Notes under the pieces: generated by a model | The model's input: the letters and a program-made list of their open reading frames with translations, nothing else | Told to the model about the DNA's origin: nothing | Databases searched by the model: none | Part shown: piece after piece, positions 53,257 to 61,358 of the stretch | Layout of the letters: each line of letters starts with the position of its first letter | How positions within the stretch are numbered: position 1 is the first letter of the stretch | Source of the DNA: Streptomyces sp. Sge12 | Lineage (GTDB): Bacteria; Actinomycetota; Actinomycetes; Streptomycetales; Streptomycetaceae | Length of the DNA stretch: 64,000 bases | NCBI RefSeq assembly: GCF_002080455.1 | Contig: NZ_CP020555.1 | Location: 6,360,501-6,424,500, forward strand | Direction: 5' to 3' | Translations under genes and position numbers: made by a program

Positions 53257-55356
53257 GTGAGCAGCGCGAACGAGTCCCAGCCGGAGCAGCTCGCACTGAT
53301 CCGGGAGATGGTCGCCGAGGCGAAGGCCAAGGCCCCCAAGGCGAAGCCGCGCACCTGGCGGGGGGCCGCCCTGGCCGAGGAACTGCCCGTCGCCCGGGTC
53401 CTCGTGAACAAGGGCGTGCTCCACCTCGACCGGACCTTCGACTACGCCGTGCCCGCCGAGCTCGCCGAGGCCGCCCAGCCCGGCGTCCGGGTCCGTGTCC
53501 GCTTCGGCGCCGGCTCCCACCAGGTGCACGGCGGCCGCCGCGAGGGCGGCGGCCTCATCGACGGGTTCATCGTCGAGCGCCGCGCCGAGTCCGACTACAA
53601 CGGTGCACTGGCCGCCCTGGCCCAGGTGGTCTCGCCCGAGGTGGTCCTCGGCCCCGGCATGCTGGCCCTCGCCCGGGCCGTCGCCGACCGGTACGCGGGC
53701 AGTCTCGCCGACGTGCTCCAGCTCGCCATTCCCGCCCGCAGCGCCCGCGCCGAGGCCAAGCCCTCGCCGGAGCCGCTGCCGCCGCCCGCCGCGCCCGAGC
53801 CCGGCGGCTGGGAGCGGTACGGCGCCGGCCCCGGCTTCCTGCGCGCCCTCGCCACCGGTGGCGCCCCGCGCGCCGTGTGGACCGCACTGCCCGGCCCCGG
53901 CTGGGCCGACGAACTCGCCCGGGCCATGGCCGCCACCCTGGCCTCCGGCCGCGGGGCCCTCGCCGTGCTCCCCGACGGCCGGACCGCCGCCCGCGTCGAC
54001 GCGGCCCTGACGGCCCTGCTCGGCGAGGGCCGGCACGCCGTGCTCACCGCCGACTCGGGACCCGAGAAGCGCTACCGCGAGTGGCTCGCCGTGCACCGGG
54101 GCTCGGTGCGGGCCGTCATCGGCACCCGCGCCGCGATGTTCGCCCCCGTACGGGACCTCGGGCTGGTGGCCGTCTGGGACGACGGCGACTCCAGCCACAG
54201 CGACGAGCGCGCCCCCTTCCCGCACGTGCGGGAGGTGCTGGAGCTGCGCGCGGTCAGCGACGGCTGCGGCTTCCTCGCGGGCAGTACGAGCTGCACCGTC
54301 GAAGCCGCCCAGCTGGTCGAGTCCGGCTGGGCGCGGCCCCTGGCCGCCGACCGCGAGACGGTACGGGCCTGCGCGCCCCGGATCCGTACCGTCGGGGACG
54401 AACTGCTGGCCCGCGACGAGGCGGCCCGGGCCGCCCGGCTGCCGAGCCTGGCGTGGGAGACCGTACGGGAGGGGCTGAAGAGCGGGCCCGTACTCGTGCA
54501 GGTGCCGCGGCGGGGCTACGCGCCCCGGCTGGCGTGCGAGCGGTGCCGCACCCCCGCCCGCTGCACGGTCTGCGCGGGGCCCCTGGAGGCCCCCGACGAG
54601 CGGGACCTGCGGTGCGGGTGGTGCGGGAGGGACGAGCCGTCCTGGCACTGCGAGGAGTGCGGCTCGTTCCGGCTGCGGGCCCAGGTGGTCGGCGCGCGGC
54701 GCACCGCCGAGGAACTGGGGCGGGCCTTCCCGGCCGTGCCCGTACGGACCTCCGGGCGCGACCACGTCCTCGACGAGGTGCCGGACCGGCCGGCGCTGGT
54801 GGTGAGCACCCCCGGAGCCGAACCGGTGGCCGCGGGCGCCGGGTACGCGGCCGCCCTGCTGCTCGACGGCTGGGCCATGCTGACCCGCCCCGACCTGCGG
54901 GCCGGTGAGGACGCGCTGCGCCGCTGGATCGCGGCCGCCTCGCTGGTCCGGGGGGACGGCCAGGTCGTGGTGGTCGCCGAGCCGACGCTGCGGCCCGTCC
55001 AGGCGCTGGTGCGCTGGGACCCGGTGGGCCATGCCGTGCGGGAACTCGCGGAGCGGGCCCAGCTCGGCTTCCCGCCGGTGTCCCGGATGGCGGCGGTGGC
55101 CGGACGGGGCGAAGCGGTGGACGCCTTCCTGGCCGGCGCCGGGCTCCCGCCCGACGCGGAGATCCTGGGACCGGTGCCGCTGCCGGGGCGGCGCGGGGAG
55201 CCGTCCCCCGGGGAACGGGCCCTGGTCCGGGTCCCGCCGGGCAGCGGGGCCGCCCTCGCGGCGGCCCTGAAGGCGGCGCAGGCCGCCCGGCTGGCACGCG
55301 GGGTCCCGGCGGCGGAAGCCGTCCGGGTGCGCATCGACCCACTGGACATCGGCTGA
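53257..55356 (+). CDS. priA: PriA-like primosomal protein N' lacking helicase motifs
   Basis: A 699-residue PriA homolog. The N-terminal 3'-DNA-binding domain (VARVLVNKGVLHLDRTFDYAVP) and the zinc-binding Cys cluster (CERCRTPARCTVC ... CGWCG ... CEECGS) are clear. In contrast, the Walker A GxGKT is replaced by LPGPGWADE (about residue 210) and Walker B DEEH by WDDGDSSHSDE, so ATP-driven unwinding is unlikely. Actinobacterial PriA proteins are known to lack detectable helicase motifs. The GTG at 53257 is preferred over an open extension to 53068. Role in replication restart is by homology. Confidence 0.93.
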   Translation: MSSANESQPEQLALIREMVAEAKAKAPKAKPRTWRGAALAEELPVARVLVNKGVLHLDRTFDYAVPAELAEAAQPGVRVRVRFGAGSHQVHGGRREGGGLIDGFIVERRAESDYNGALAALAQVVSPEVVLGPGMLALARAVADRYAGSLADVLQLAIPARSARAEAKPSPEPLPPPAAPEPGGWERYGAGPGFLRALATGGAPRAVWTALPGPGWADELARAMAATLASGRGALAVLPDGRTAARVDAALTALLGEGRHAVLTADSGPEKRYREWLAVHRGSVRAVIGTRAAMFAPVRDLGLVAVWDDGDSSHSDERAPFPHVREVLELRAVSDGCGFLAGSTSCTVEAAQLVESGWARPLAADRETVRACAPRIRTVGDELLARDEAARAARLPSLAWETVREGLKSGPVLVQVPRRGYAPRLACERCRTPARCTVCAGPLEAPDERDLRCGWCGRDEPSWHCEECGSFRLRAQVVGARRTAEELGRAFPAVPVRTSGRDHVLDEVPDRPALVVSTPGAEPVAAGAGYAAALLLDGWAMLTRPDLRAGEDALRRWIAAASLVRGDGQVVVVAEPTLRPVQALVRWDPVGHAVRELAERAQLGFPPVSRMAAVAGRGEAVDAFLAGAGLPPDAEILGPVPLPGRRGEPSPGERALVRVPPGSGAALAAALKAAQAARLARGVPAAEAVRVRIDPLDIG

Positions 55357-55364
55357 CGTCGAAA

Positions 55365-55405
55365 ACCCCCGGTGGGGCGACGTGTGCGGTCGCCCCACCG
55401 GGGGT
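55365..55405. terminator. Bidirectional terminator between priA and the HTH gene
   Basis: A perfect 17-bp stem (arms 55365-55381 and 55389-55405) with a 7-base loop, between converging genes; AAA precedes it, giving a U tract on the minus strand. Confidence 0.85.
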
Positions 55406-55483
55406 CGGTCCACCTGCTGCGAGCCGGGTGCGGCGGCGCGTCACAAGCCGTCGGGTGTCGGCGTCCCGGCGGCAGGACACCTC

Positions 55484-56035
55484 TCAGCCGCTGCGCGGAC
55501 CGGGGAAGGCGGGGGAGCGGGGGGCATCGCCCAGCGTGCGCCCCGGAGCGCCCCCGGCGGCGGCCTGGGCCTCCTCGCGCACCGGCTGCGGCGGCATCGA
55601 CCGGGCGGCCGGGACGGTGGGCAGCGGTCCCAGGGTCCGGGCGCTCGTGCCCTCGGCCAGCGGCTCCGCGGAGGATTCGGCGGCCTGCGCCCGCCGGGCC
55701 CCGTAGCGGCGGTGCACGGCCTGCTTGGTGACACCGAGCGCCGAGCCGACCGCGTCCCACGAGAAACCGAGCGAGCGGTCGAAGTCCACCGCGGCGGTCA
55801 CCAGCGTCTCGACGCTGTCCCGCAGCTCCTGCGCGAGGCGGACGGTCGGCGCCGGCGCCCGTCCGTAGACGACGAAGCCCGTGGAGGGACCCGATCGGCG
55901 CGGGCGGTACACGTTGCCGAGCTGGGCGGTGAGCGTACGCAGGGCATCCACCTGCCGGCGAACCCGCTCGATGTCCCGTACCAGGAGGTGCAGGCTGGCC
56001 CGGGCTTGGGCGTCGTGGGTGGCGTGGTCGGCCAT
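55484..56035 (-). CDS. Small HTH protein, predicted DNA-binding
   Basis: A 183-residue protein. The N-terminal half is helical and basic (SLHLLVRDIERVRRQVDALRTL). A helix-turn-helix follows at about residues 105-127 (SWDAVGSALGVTKQAVHRRYG), and the last 50 residues are Pro/Ala/Gly-rich and disordered. The HTH resembles those of sigma-70 region 4 or of small Streptomyces regulators near priA. ATG at 56035 follows GAGAGGC. An 8-bp palindrome lies 70 bases upstream and could be its operator. Targets are unknown. Confidence 0.8.
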   Translation of the reverse strand: MADHATHDAQARASLHLLVRDIERVRRQVDALRTLTAQLGNVYRPRRSGPSTGFVVYGRAPAPTVRLAQELRDSVETLVTAAVDFDRSLGFSWDAVGSALGVTKQAVHRRYGARRAQAAESSAEPLAEGTSARTLGPLPTVPAARSMPPQPVREEAQAAAGGAPGRTLGDAPRSPAFPGPRSG

Positions 56036-56103
56036 GAAGAAGCCTCTCGAACCGGTGCTGAAGGGCGGATCGGGCCGCAGACACCGTTCACACGCGGCCC
56101 GTT

Positions 56104-56125
56104 TTGGTCAATCTCTCTTGACCAA
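56104..56125. promoter_or_regulatory. TTGGTCAA-N6-TTGACCAA palindrome
   Basis: A perfect 8-bp inverted repeat with the spacer TCTCTC, 69 bases upstream of the HTH gene. On the minus strand one arm gives TTGACC, a possible -35 for that gene, so a bound protein would block it. It is the best operator-like candidate near fmt. Confidence 0.55.
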
Positions 56126-56154
56126 CGCGCCACCCGTCGCCCAGGTCACGCTGT

Positions 56155-56203
56155 GGGGGCGTGTCGGCATATGCGAGGGGCGCGCGCGTATGCGTACGCC
56201 CCC
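56155..56203. terminator. Strong hairpin in the HTH-fmt divergent region
   Basis: GGGGGCGT (56155-56162) pairs with ACGCCCCC (56196-56203), enclosing CATATGCG / CGCGTATG with one mismatch. It lies upstream of the fmt -10 (TAGACT at 56240-56245). It may insulate the divergent promoters or act as a protein-binding site; neither flanking transcript clearly ends here. Confidence 0.4.
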
Positions 56204-56239
56204 TCAACACCACAGGTGGGCGGCCCGACCGACGCCCCA

Positions 56240-56245
56240 TAGACT
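56240..56245 (+). promoter_or_regulatory. -10 element TAGACT for fmt
   Basis: TAGACT lies 41 bases before the fmt GTG, leaving a leader with GCGAGGTAG as ribosome site. No -35 consensus is visible. Confidence 0.5.
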
Positions 56246-56286
56246 GGTGCGCTGCTGACAGCCGAGATTAGCGAGGTAGTCCCCCA

Positions 56287-57231
56287 GTGAAGCTCGTCTT
56301 CGCAGGCACCCCCGAGGTCGCCGTACCCGCCCTGGACGCCCTGATCGCCTCCGGGCGGCACGAGGTCGCCGCCGTCATCACCCGGCCCGACGCACCGGCC
56401 GGCCGCGGCCGGCGGCTCGTCGCCAGCCCGGTCGCCGAGCGCGCCGAGGAGGCGGGCATCGAGGTGCTCAAGCCCGTCCGGCCCCGCGACCCCGACTTCC
56501 AGGCCCGGCTGCGCGAGATCGCCCCCGACTGCTGCCCGGTCGTCGCATACGGGGCCCTGATCCCCAAGAGCGCCCTCGACATCCCGAAGCACGGCTGGGT
56601 CAACCTGCACTTCTCGCTGCTGCCGGCCTGGCGCGGAGCCGCCCCCGTCCAGCAGTCGATCATCGCCGGGGACCAGGTCACCGGCGCCTCCACCTTCCGG
56701 ATCGAGGAGGGCCTGGACACCGGCCCGGTCTACGGCATCCTGACCGAGGAGATCCGGCCGACCGACACCAGCGGCGACCTGCTCACCCGGCTGGCCTTCG
56801 CCGGTTCCGGACTGCTCGCCGCCACCATGGACGGCATCGAGGACGGCACCCTGCGCGCCGTCGAACAGCCCCACGACGGGGTCTCCCACGCGCCCAAGAT
56901 CACCGTGGAGGACGCCCGGATCGACTGGACCGCCCCCGCGATGCGCGCGGACCGCGTGGTGCGCGGCTGCACGCCGGCGCCGGGCGCGTGGACCGTCTTC
57001 CGCGGGGAGCGGCTCAAGCTGATCTCGCTGGGCCCGGTGCCCGACCGTACGGACCTGGAGCCGGGCGCGCTGGCCCCCACCAAGAACAACGTGTACGTCG
57101 GTACCGGCTCGCACGCCGTGGAGCTGCTGTGGGTGCAGCCGCAGGGCAAGAAGCCGATGCGGGCCGCCGACTGGGCGCGCGGGGTGCGGATCGCTCCCGG
57201 CGAGCGGCTCGGCGGAGCCGACGTAGGCTGA
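56287..57231 (+). CDS. fmt: Methionyl-tRNA formyltransferase
   Basis: Formylates initiator Met-tRNA using 10-formyl-THF. The 314-residue protein has VFAGTPEVAVPALDAL, the catalytic WVNLHFSLLPAWRGAAPVQ region (Asn, His), and GLDTGPVYG (Asp nearby). The C-terminal OB-like domain (VRGCTPAPGAWTVF) is complete. It starts with a GTG and leads the fmt-rsmB pair. Confidence 0.96.
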   Translation: MKLVFAGTPEVAVPALDALIASGRHEVAAVITRPDAPAGRGRRLVASPVAERAEEAGIEVLKPVRPRDPDFQARLREIAPDCCPVVAYGALIPKSALDIPKHGWVNLHFSLLPAWRGAAPVQQSIIAGDQVTGASTFRIEEGLDTGPVYGILTEEIRPTDTSGDLLTRLAFAGSGLLAATMDGIEDGTLRAVEQPHDGVSHAPKITVEDARIDWTAPAMRADRVVRGCTPAPGAWTVFRGERLKLISLGPVPDRTDLEPGALAPTKNNVYVGTGSHAVELLWVQPQGKKPMRAADWARGVRIAPGERLGGADVG

Positions 57232-57299
57232 TCGGTGGGGACGCCCGAGCGGACGTCCCCCCGCACGACGCGCACCACACCCAACACGCGCCCCCCGTG

Positions 57300-57335
57300 C
57301 ACCACGCGCAGCACGCGCACCACGTGCAGCACCGC
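57300..57335 (+). repeat. CAC-rich 9-base period repeat between fmt and rsmB
   Basis: CACCACGCG, CAGCACGCG, CACCACGTG and CAGCACCGC follow in tandem. It lies 48 bases before rsmB within a 151-base gap that also holds a short GGGGACG/CGTCCCC hairpin (57237-57260). Confidence 0.55.
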
Positions 57336-57382
57336 ATGACCCGCACCACTCGTAGCACTCGTAACCCCGGAGCACCTTTCAC

Positions 57383-58858
57383 GTGAGCGAACAGCCCCGT
57401 CAGCCCCGTCGCAGGCCTGCCCCCGCAGGCGCGGGTGGCAAGCAGGCCAAGCCGTACCGCCGGCCCCAGAAGGACCCCGTCCGGATGCTGGCCTTCGAGG
57501 TGCTCCGGGCGGTGGACGAGCGCGACGCCTACGCCAACCTCGTACTGCCGCCGCTGCTCAAGAAGGCCCGCCAGGACGAGAACTTCCAGGCACGCGACGC
57601 GGCTCTGGCGACCGAGCTGGTCTACGGGACGCTGCGCCGCCAGGGCACCTACGACGCCGTCATCAAGGCGTGCATCGACCGGCCGCTGCGCGAGGTGGAC
57701 CCGCCGGTCCTCGACGTGCTCTCGCTCGGCGCCCACCAGCTGCTCGGCACCCGCATCCCCACCCACGCCGCCGTCTCGGCGAGCGTGGAACTGGCCCGCG
57801 TGGTGCTCGGGGACGGCCGCGCCAAGTTCGTCAACGCCGTCCTGCGGAAGATCGCCGCGCACGACCTCGACGGCTGGCTGGAGCGCGTCGCCCCGCCCTA
57901 CGAGGACGACGCCGAGGAACACCTCGCGGTCTACCACTCGCACCCCAGGTGGGTCGTCAGCGCCCTGTGGGACTCGCTGGGCGGCGGGCGCGCGGGCATC
58001 GAGGACCTGCTGGAGGCCGACAACGAGCGGCCCGAGGTGACCCTGGTCGCCCGCCCGGGGCGGTCCACGCCGGAGGAGCTGCTGGAGGCGGTCGGCGAGG
58101 ACTCGGCGCTGCCGGGCCGCTGGTCGCCGTATGCCGTCCGGATGGCCGAGGGCGGTGAACCGGGCGCGCTGGAGGCGGTCCGCGACGGCCGTGCGGGCGT
58201 GCAGGACGAGGGAAGCCAGCTGGTGGCCATGGCACTGGCCGCCGCGCCGGTCGAGGGCCGCGACGAGCGGTGGCTCGACGGCTGCGCGGGCCCGGGCGGC
58301 AAGGCGGCGCTGCTCGCGGCGCTCGCCGCGCAGCGCGGGGCGTTCCTGCTGGCGTCGGAGAAGCAGCCGCACCGGGCCCGGCTCGTGGAGCGCTCCCTCG
58401 CGGGCAACCCGGGGCCGTACCAGGTGATCGCGGCCGACGGCACCCGCCCGGCCTGGCTGCCGGGCTCCTTCGACCGCGTCCTGATGGACGTCCCGTGCTC
58501 GGGCCTGGGCGCGCTGCGCCGCCGCCCGGAGTCGCGCTGGCGCCGCCGCCCGGAGGACCTGGAGGGCTTCGCGCCGCTCCAGCGCGGGCTGCTGCGGGAA
58601 GCGCTGTCGGCGGTGCGGGTGGGCGGCATCGTGGGCTACGCGACGTGCTCGCCGCACCTGGCGGAGACCCGGGTCGTCGTGGACGACGTCCTGAAGGGCC
58701 GCGGCGCGGGCCAGTCCCCGGTGTCCGCGGAACTGATCGACGCGCGGCCCTTCATGTCGGGCGTCCCGGCGCTGGGCGACGGCCCGGACGTCCAGCTGTG
58801 GCCCCACCTGCACGGCACGGACGCGATGTACCTGGCCTTGCTGAGGCGCACGGCCTAA
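57383..58858 (+). CDS. rsmB: 16S rRNA (cytosine-5)-methyltransferase RsmB
   Basis: Methylates C967 (E. coli numbering) of 16S rRNA. The 491-residue protein has a basic Pro/Arg/Lys N-terminal tail, a NusB-like RNA-binding domain (about residues 35-165), and the SAM methyltransferase domain with WLDGCAGPGGKAALLAAL (SAM loop), LMDVPCSGLGALRRRPESRWRR and VGYATCSPHLAETRVVV (the two catalytic Cys). The GTG at 57383 is the first start before the tail. A terminator follows the stop. Confidence 0.95.
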   Translation: MSEQPRQPRRRPAPAGAGGKQAKPYRRPQKDPVRMLAFEVLRAVDERDAYANLVLPPLLKKARQDENFQARDAALATELVYGTLRRQGTYDAVIKACIDRPLREVDPPVLDVLSLGAHQLLGTRIPTHAAVSASVELARVVLGDGRAKFVNAVLRKIAAHDLDGWLERVAPPYEDDAEEHLAVYHSHPRWVVSALWDSLGGGRAGIEDLLEADNERPEVTLVARPGRSTPEELLEAVGEDSALPGRWSPYAVRMAEGGEPGALEAVRDGRAGVQDEGSQLVAMALAAAPVEGRDERWLDGCAGPGGKAALLAALAAQRGAFLLASEKQPHRARLVERSLAGNPGPYQVIAADGTRPAWLPGSFDRVLMDVPCSGLGALRRRPESRWRRRPEDLEGFAPLQRGLLREALSAVRVGGIVGYATCSPHLAETRVVVDDVLKGRGAGQSPVSAELIDARPFMSGVPALGDGPDVQLWPHLHGTDAMYLALLRRTA

Positions 58859-58868
58859 GGGCGTGTCC

Positions 58869-58904
58869 TGTCCTGCCGATCGGGCCGCCCCCATCGGCAG
58901 GACA
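58869..58904 (+). terminator. Terminator after rsmB
   Basis: TGTCCTGCCGAT (58869-58880) pairs with ATCGGCAGGACA (58893-58904) around a 12-base loop, 11 bases after the stop. Confidence 0.8.
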
Positions 58905-59008
58905 CCCCCGGGTCCCTGGAAGCAGCGCCGGTAACGCCCTCAGGCCGGACGGGACTTCGCCGACCCGACCTAGGTACGCGTACTCATGATCCGCGCCCCA
59001 GTGCCGTG

Positions 59009-59017
59009 TAGGTTTCC
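59009..59017 (+). promoter_or_regulatory. -10-like TAGGTT for the WXG/DUF1023/lipoprotein cassette
   Basis: A TAGGTT hexamer (in GTGTAGGTTTCC) lies about 40 bases before the first cassette gene; a strong GGGGGC ribosome site precedes its GTG. The 152 bases between the rsmB terminator and the cassette hold nothing else I can identify. Position accurate to a few bases. Confidence 0.4.
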
Positions 59018-59056
59018 CGCGAGTGTGATCAACAGGGGTAAACGGGGGCTGCGCGC

Positions 59057-59515
59057 GTGGCGTGGGACGAGTGGGAACAGATCAAAGCGAGCACGGGCGG
59101 CGGGCAGGACGTGGCCATGAGGCTCAACCACGTGCCCACCGATCCCGGCGTCGGCGCCCCGAGCGCCGTGACGGGAGGCCTTCAGTCCAGCAAGAAGGCG
59201 TGGACCGCGGCCGGTGAGGGCGTGGGGTCCCTCCGCCAGACCCTCGGCACCGCACTGACCAAGCTCGAGGACGGCCAGAACGGAATCGGCTCGACCGCCG
59301 GGTGTCTGAGCGCGGCCGCGCAGAAGGACGTGTACGACTCCTGGAAGAAGTACGCCGCGAGCGTCAGCGAACGGTGCGGCGCGATGCAGGGAATCCTGAC
59401 CCAGGTGGGCCGCGACATGTTGACGACCGACGAGGGCGTCCAGGCGGAGATGAACCGGCTGAGCGCCACGTACGCGGACACGGACGCCGTCGGCGGCCAG
59501 GCCAAGGGTCGGTGA
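59057..59515 (+). CDS. WXG100-like helical protein, first gene of accessory cassette
   Basis: A 152-residue, signal-less alpha-helical protein starting MAWDEWEQIKASTGGG, a start shared with many streptomycete proteins encoded beside DUF1023 hydrolases. A mid-length helix pair (SSKKAWTAAGEGVGSLRQTL) is followed by two Cys (STAGCLSAA and SERCGAM) and a tail ending QAKGR. It has no exact WXG tripeptide but the size, helical content and position match WXG100/ESX-type partner proteins. The next gene starts 7 bases after the stop. Type VII export is possible but no ESX secretion genes are in the window. Confidence 0.75.
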   Translation: MAWDEWEQIKASTGGGQDVAMRLNHVPTDPGVGAPSAVTGGLQSSKKAWTAAGEGVGSLRQTLGTALTKLEDGQNGIGSTAGCLSAAAQKDVYDSWKKYAASVSERCGAMQGILTQVGRDMLTTDEGVQAEMNRLSATYADTDAVGGQAKGR

Positions 59516-59522
59516 CGGTGCG

Positions 59523-61358
59523 ATGGACTACGCCACTCTCAAGGCCTTCAAGCCGTCCGAGTTCGAGGAAGCCGCCGACGGCTACCGCACCTTGGGCAAC
59601 TCGGCCCAGGCGGCCAAGGAGCACGTCGAGAACGCGGTCGCCACGGGCATGCGCAAGCGGTTGAGCGGCAAGGCGGCGGACGCCGCGCAGCAACAGCTCC
59701 AGGCCCTGGCGAAGAACTTCCACTACACGCAGACCGAATGCGGTGTGATCAGTACTGCGCTCAACGGTTTCGCCTACGACATGGCGGCCGCCAAGCGAAA
59801 GCTGGAAGCGGCGATCGCGGACGCCCAGGCGGACGGCTGCAAGGTGAACGACGACGGCTCGGTCGCGTTCCCCGCCGGACAGAAGCCGGGCGCCGAGAAG
59901 GCCTCGGAGGGCGGGACCGTGACCGGTGGTGCGGGAGGGAACGAGACCTCCGACGCCTTGGAACGCCAGGCGGCGAACATCCACCCCAACCCCAACTACG
60001 GCAAGGCGATGGGGTACGCGAACCGCATCGCCGACGCGCTCAAGGAAGCGACGGACGCAGACGCCAAGTGGGAGCCGAAGATCCGGGCGCTCAAGGCCGA
60101 CGACGACCTGACCGTGTCCGCGAGTGACTGGACCGACGCCACCTCCGACGCGGGAGGCGTGCGCGGGGCGGCCGAGGCGTACCTCGGCACGATCAAGCCG
60201 CCGCCGAAGAACGACTGGCCCCAGGACAACGCCAACTGGTGGAACGGCCTCACCGAGGAACAGCGCGAGGCCTACATATCCATGCACCCCGCGAGCATCG
60301 GGGGCCTCGACGGCCTCCCCTCCGCCGTGCGCGACGACGCGAACCGCCTCGTCCTCGCGGAGCAGCGCGCCGCCAAGCAGGTGGAGTACGACGCCTGGCT
60401 CAAGAAGGAGCCGGAGCACTACAAGCCCTACATCAGCCCCATCACGGGCCGCGAGGTGAAGGGCGCGATGGTCCCTACGGAGGAGTGGAAGGAGTGGGAG
60501 GAGAAGAGGAAGGAGATCGAGAACGGCTCCAAGGGCATGGACGACATACAGAAACGATTCGACAGCTACACGGGCGAGAGCAACCGCCCCTATCTCCTCG
60601 GCTTCGACGGCAAGGACATGGGGCGCGCCATCGTCTCGATCGGCAACCCGGACACCGCCGACAACGTGGTGACGTACGTGCCCGGGACGTTCGCCGAGTT
60701 GAAGTCCATCGACGGCGACATCAACAGGGCCGTACTGCTCCAGGCCGAGGCGGAGCGCCAGGATGCCGCGCACTCGACGGCCTCGATCGTATGGCTCGGT
60801 TACGACGCCCCGCAGGGCATCACGACCGATGCGACGGAGACCAAGTGGGCGGACAACGCCAGGGAGCCGCTCGGTAATTTCATCCAGGGGATCGAGGAAG
60901 CCAACCACCGCGAGAGCGGCGTGAACCAGACGCTCCTGGGGCACAGCTACGGGTCCCTGGTGGTGGGCGAGGCGATGAGCATGCACGTGGACCTGCCGGT
61001 CGACAACGCGATCATGGTGGGCAGTCCGGGCGTGGGAGTGGACCACGCGAAGGACCTGAACATACCGCCGGACCGGGTCTTCGCGGCCACGGCGGACTGG
61101 GACCTCATCAACATCGCCCCGCCGCCGGCCGGGCCCTTGGCACCCCTCAACCCGAAGGCTTACATGGAGCTCTTCGACGACCATTCGATCGTCCACGGAA
61201 CCGACCCGACCAGCGACGACTTCGGGGGCCAGGTCTTCGAGGTCCCCGACGGGAAGCTGCCGCTCACCGACTGGGAACTGATGCCCGCGCACTCCCAGTA
61301 CTGGGAAGCGACCCCCCTCGGTAGCCTGGGGAAGATCGTTACGGGAGGTCGACCGTGA
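59523..61358 (+). CDS. DUF1023 alpha/beta hydrolase with WXG-like N-terminal domain
   Basis: A 611-residue protein. The first roughly 120 residues are helical and WXG100-like (MDYATLKAFKPSEFEEAADG ... NGFAYDMAAAKRKLEAA). The middle contains a DUF1023 signature (NWWNGLTEEQREAYISMHP, then IGGLDGLPSAVRDDANRLVL) and Lys/Glu-rich helices. The C-terminal hydrolase has TASIVWLGYDAPQG and the nucleophile elbow LLGHSYGSLVVGEA (Ser475), with candidate His in DDHSIVHG (554) or PAHSQYW (590). No signal peptide is seen. It overlaps the lipoprotein gene by 4 bases (GTGA). Substrate unknown. Confidence 0.85.
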   Translation: MDYATLKAFKPSEFEEAADGYRTLGNSAQAAKEHVENAVATGMRKRLSGKAADAAQQQLQALAKNFHYTQTECGVISTALNGFAYDMAAAKRKLEAAIADAQADGCKVNDDGSVAFPAGQKPGAEKASEGGTVTGGAGGNETSDALERQAANIHPNPNYGKAMGYANRIADALKEATDADAKWEPKIRALKADDDLTVSASDWTDATSDAGGVRGAAEAYLGTIKPPPKNDWPQDNANWWNGLTEEQREAYISMHPASIGGLDGLPSAVRDDANRLVLAEQRAAKQVEYDAWLKKEPEHYKPYISPITGREVKGAMVPTEEWKEWEEKRKEIENGSKGMDDIQKRFDSYTGESNRPYLLGFDGKDMGRAIVSIGNPDTADNVVTYVPGTFAELKSIDGDINRAVLLQAEAERQDAAHSTASIVWLGYDAPQGITTDATETKWADNAREPLGNFIQGIEEANHRESGVNQTLLGHSYGSLVVGEAMSMHVDLPVDNAIMVGSPGVGVDHAKDLNIPPDRVFAATADWDLINIAPPPAGPLAPLNPKAYMELFDDHSIVHGTDPTSDDFGGQVFEVPDGKLPLTDWELMPAHSQYWEATPLGSLGKIVTGGRP

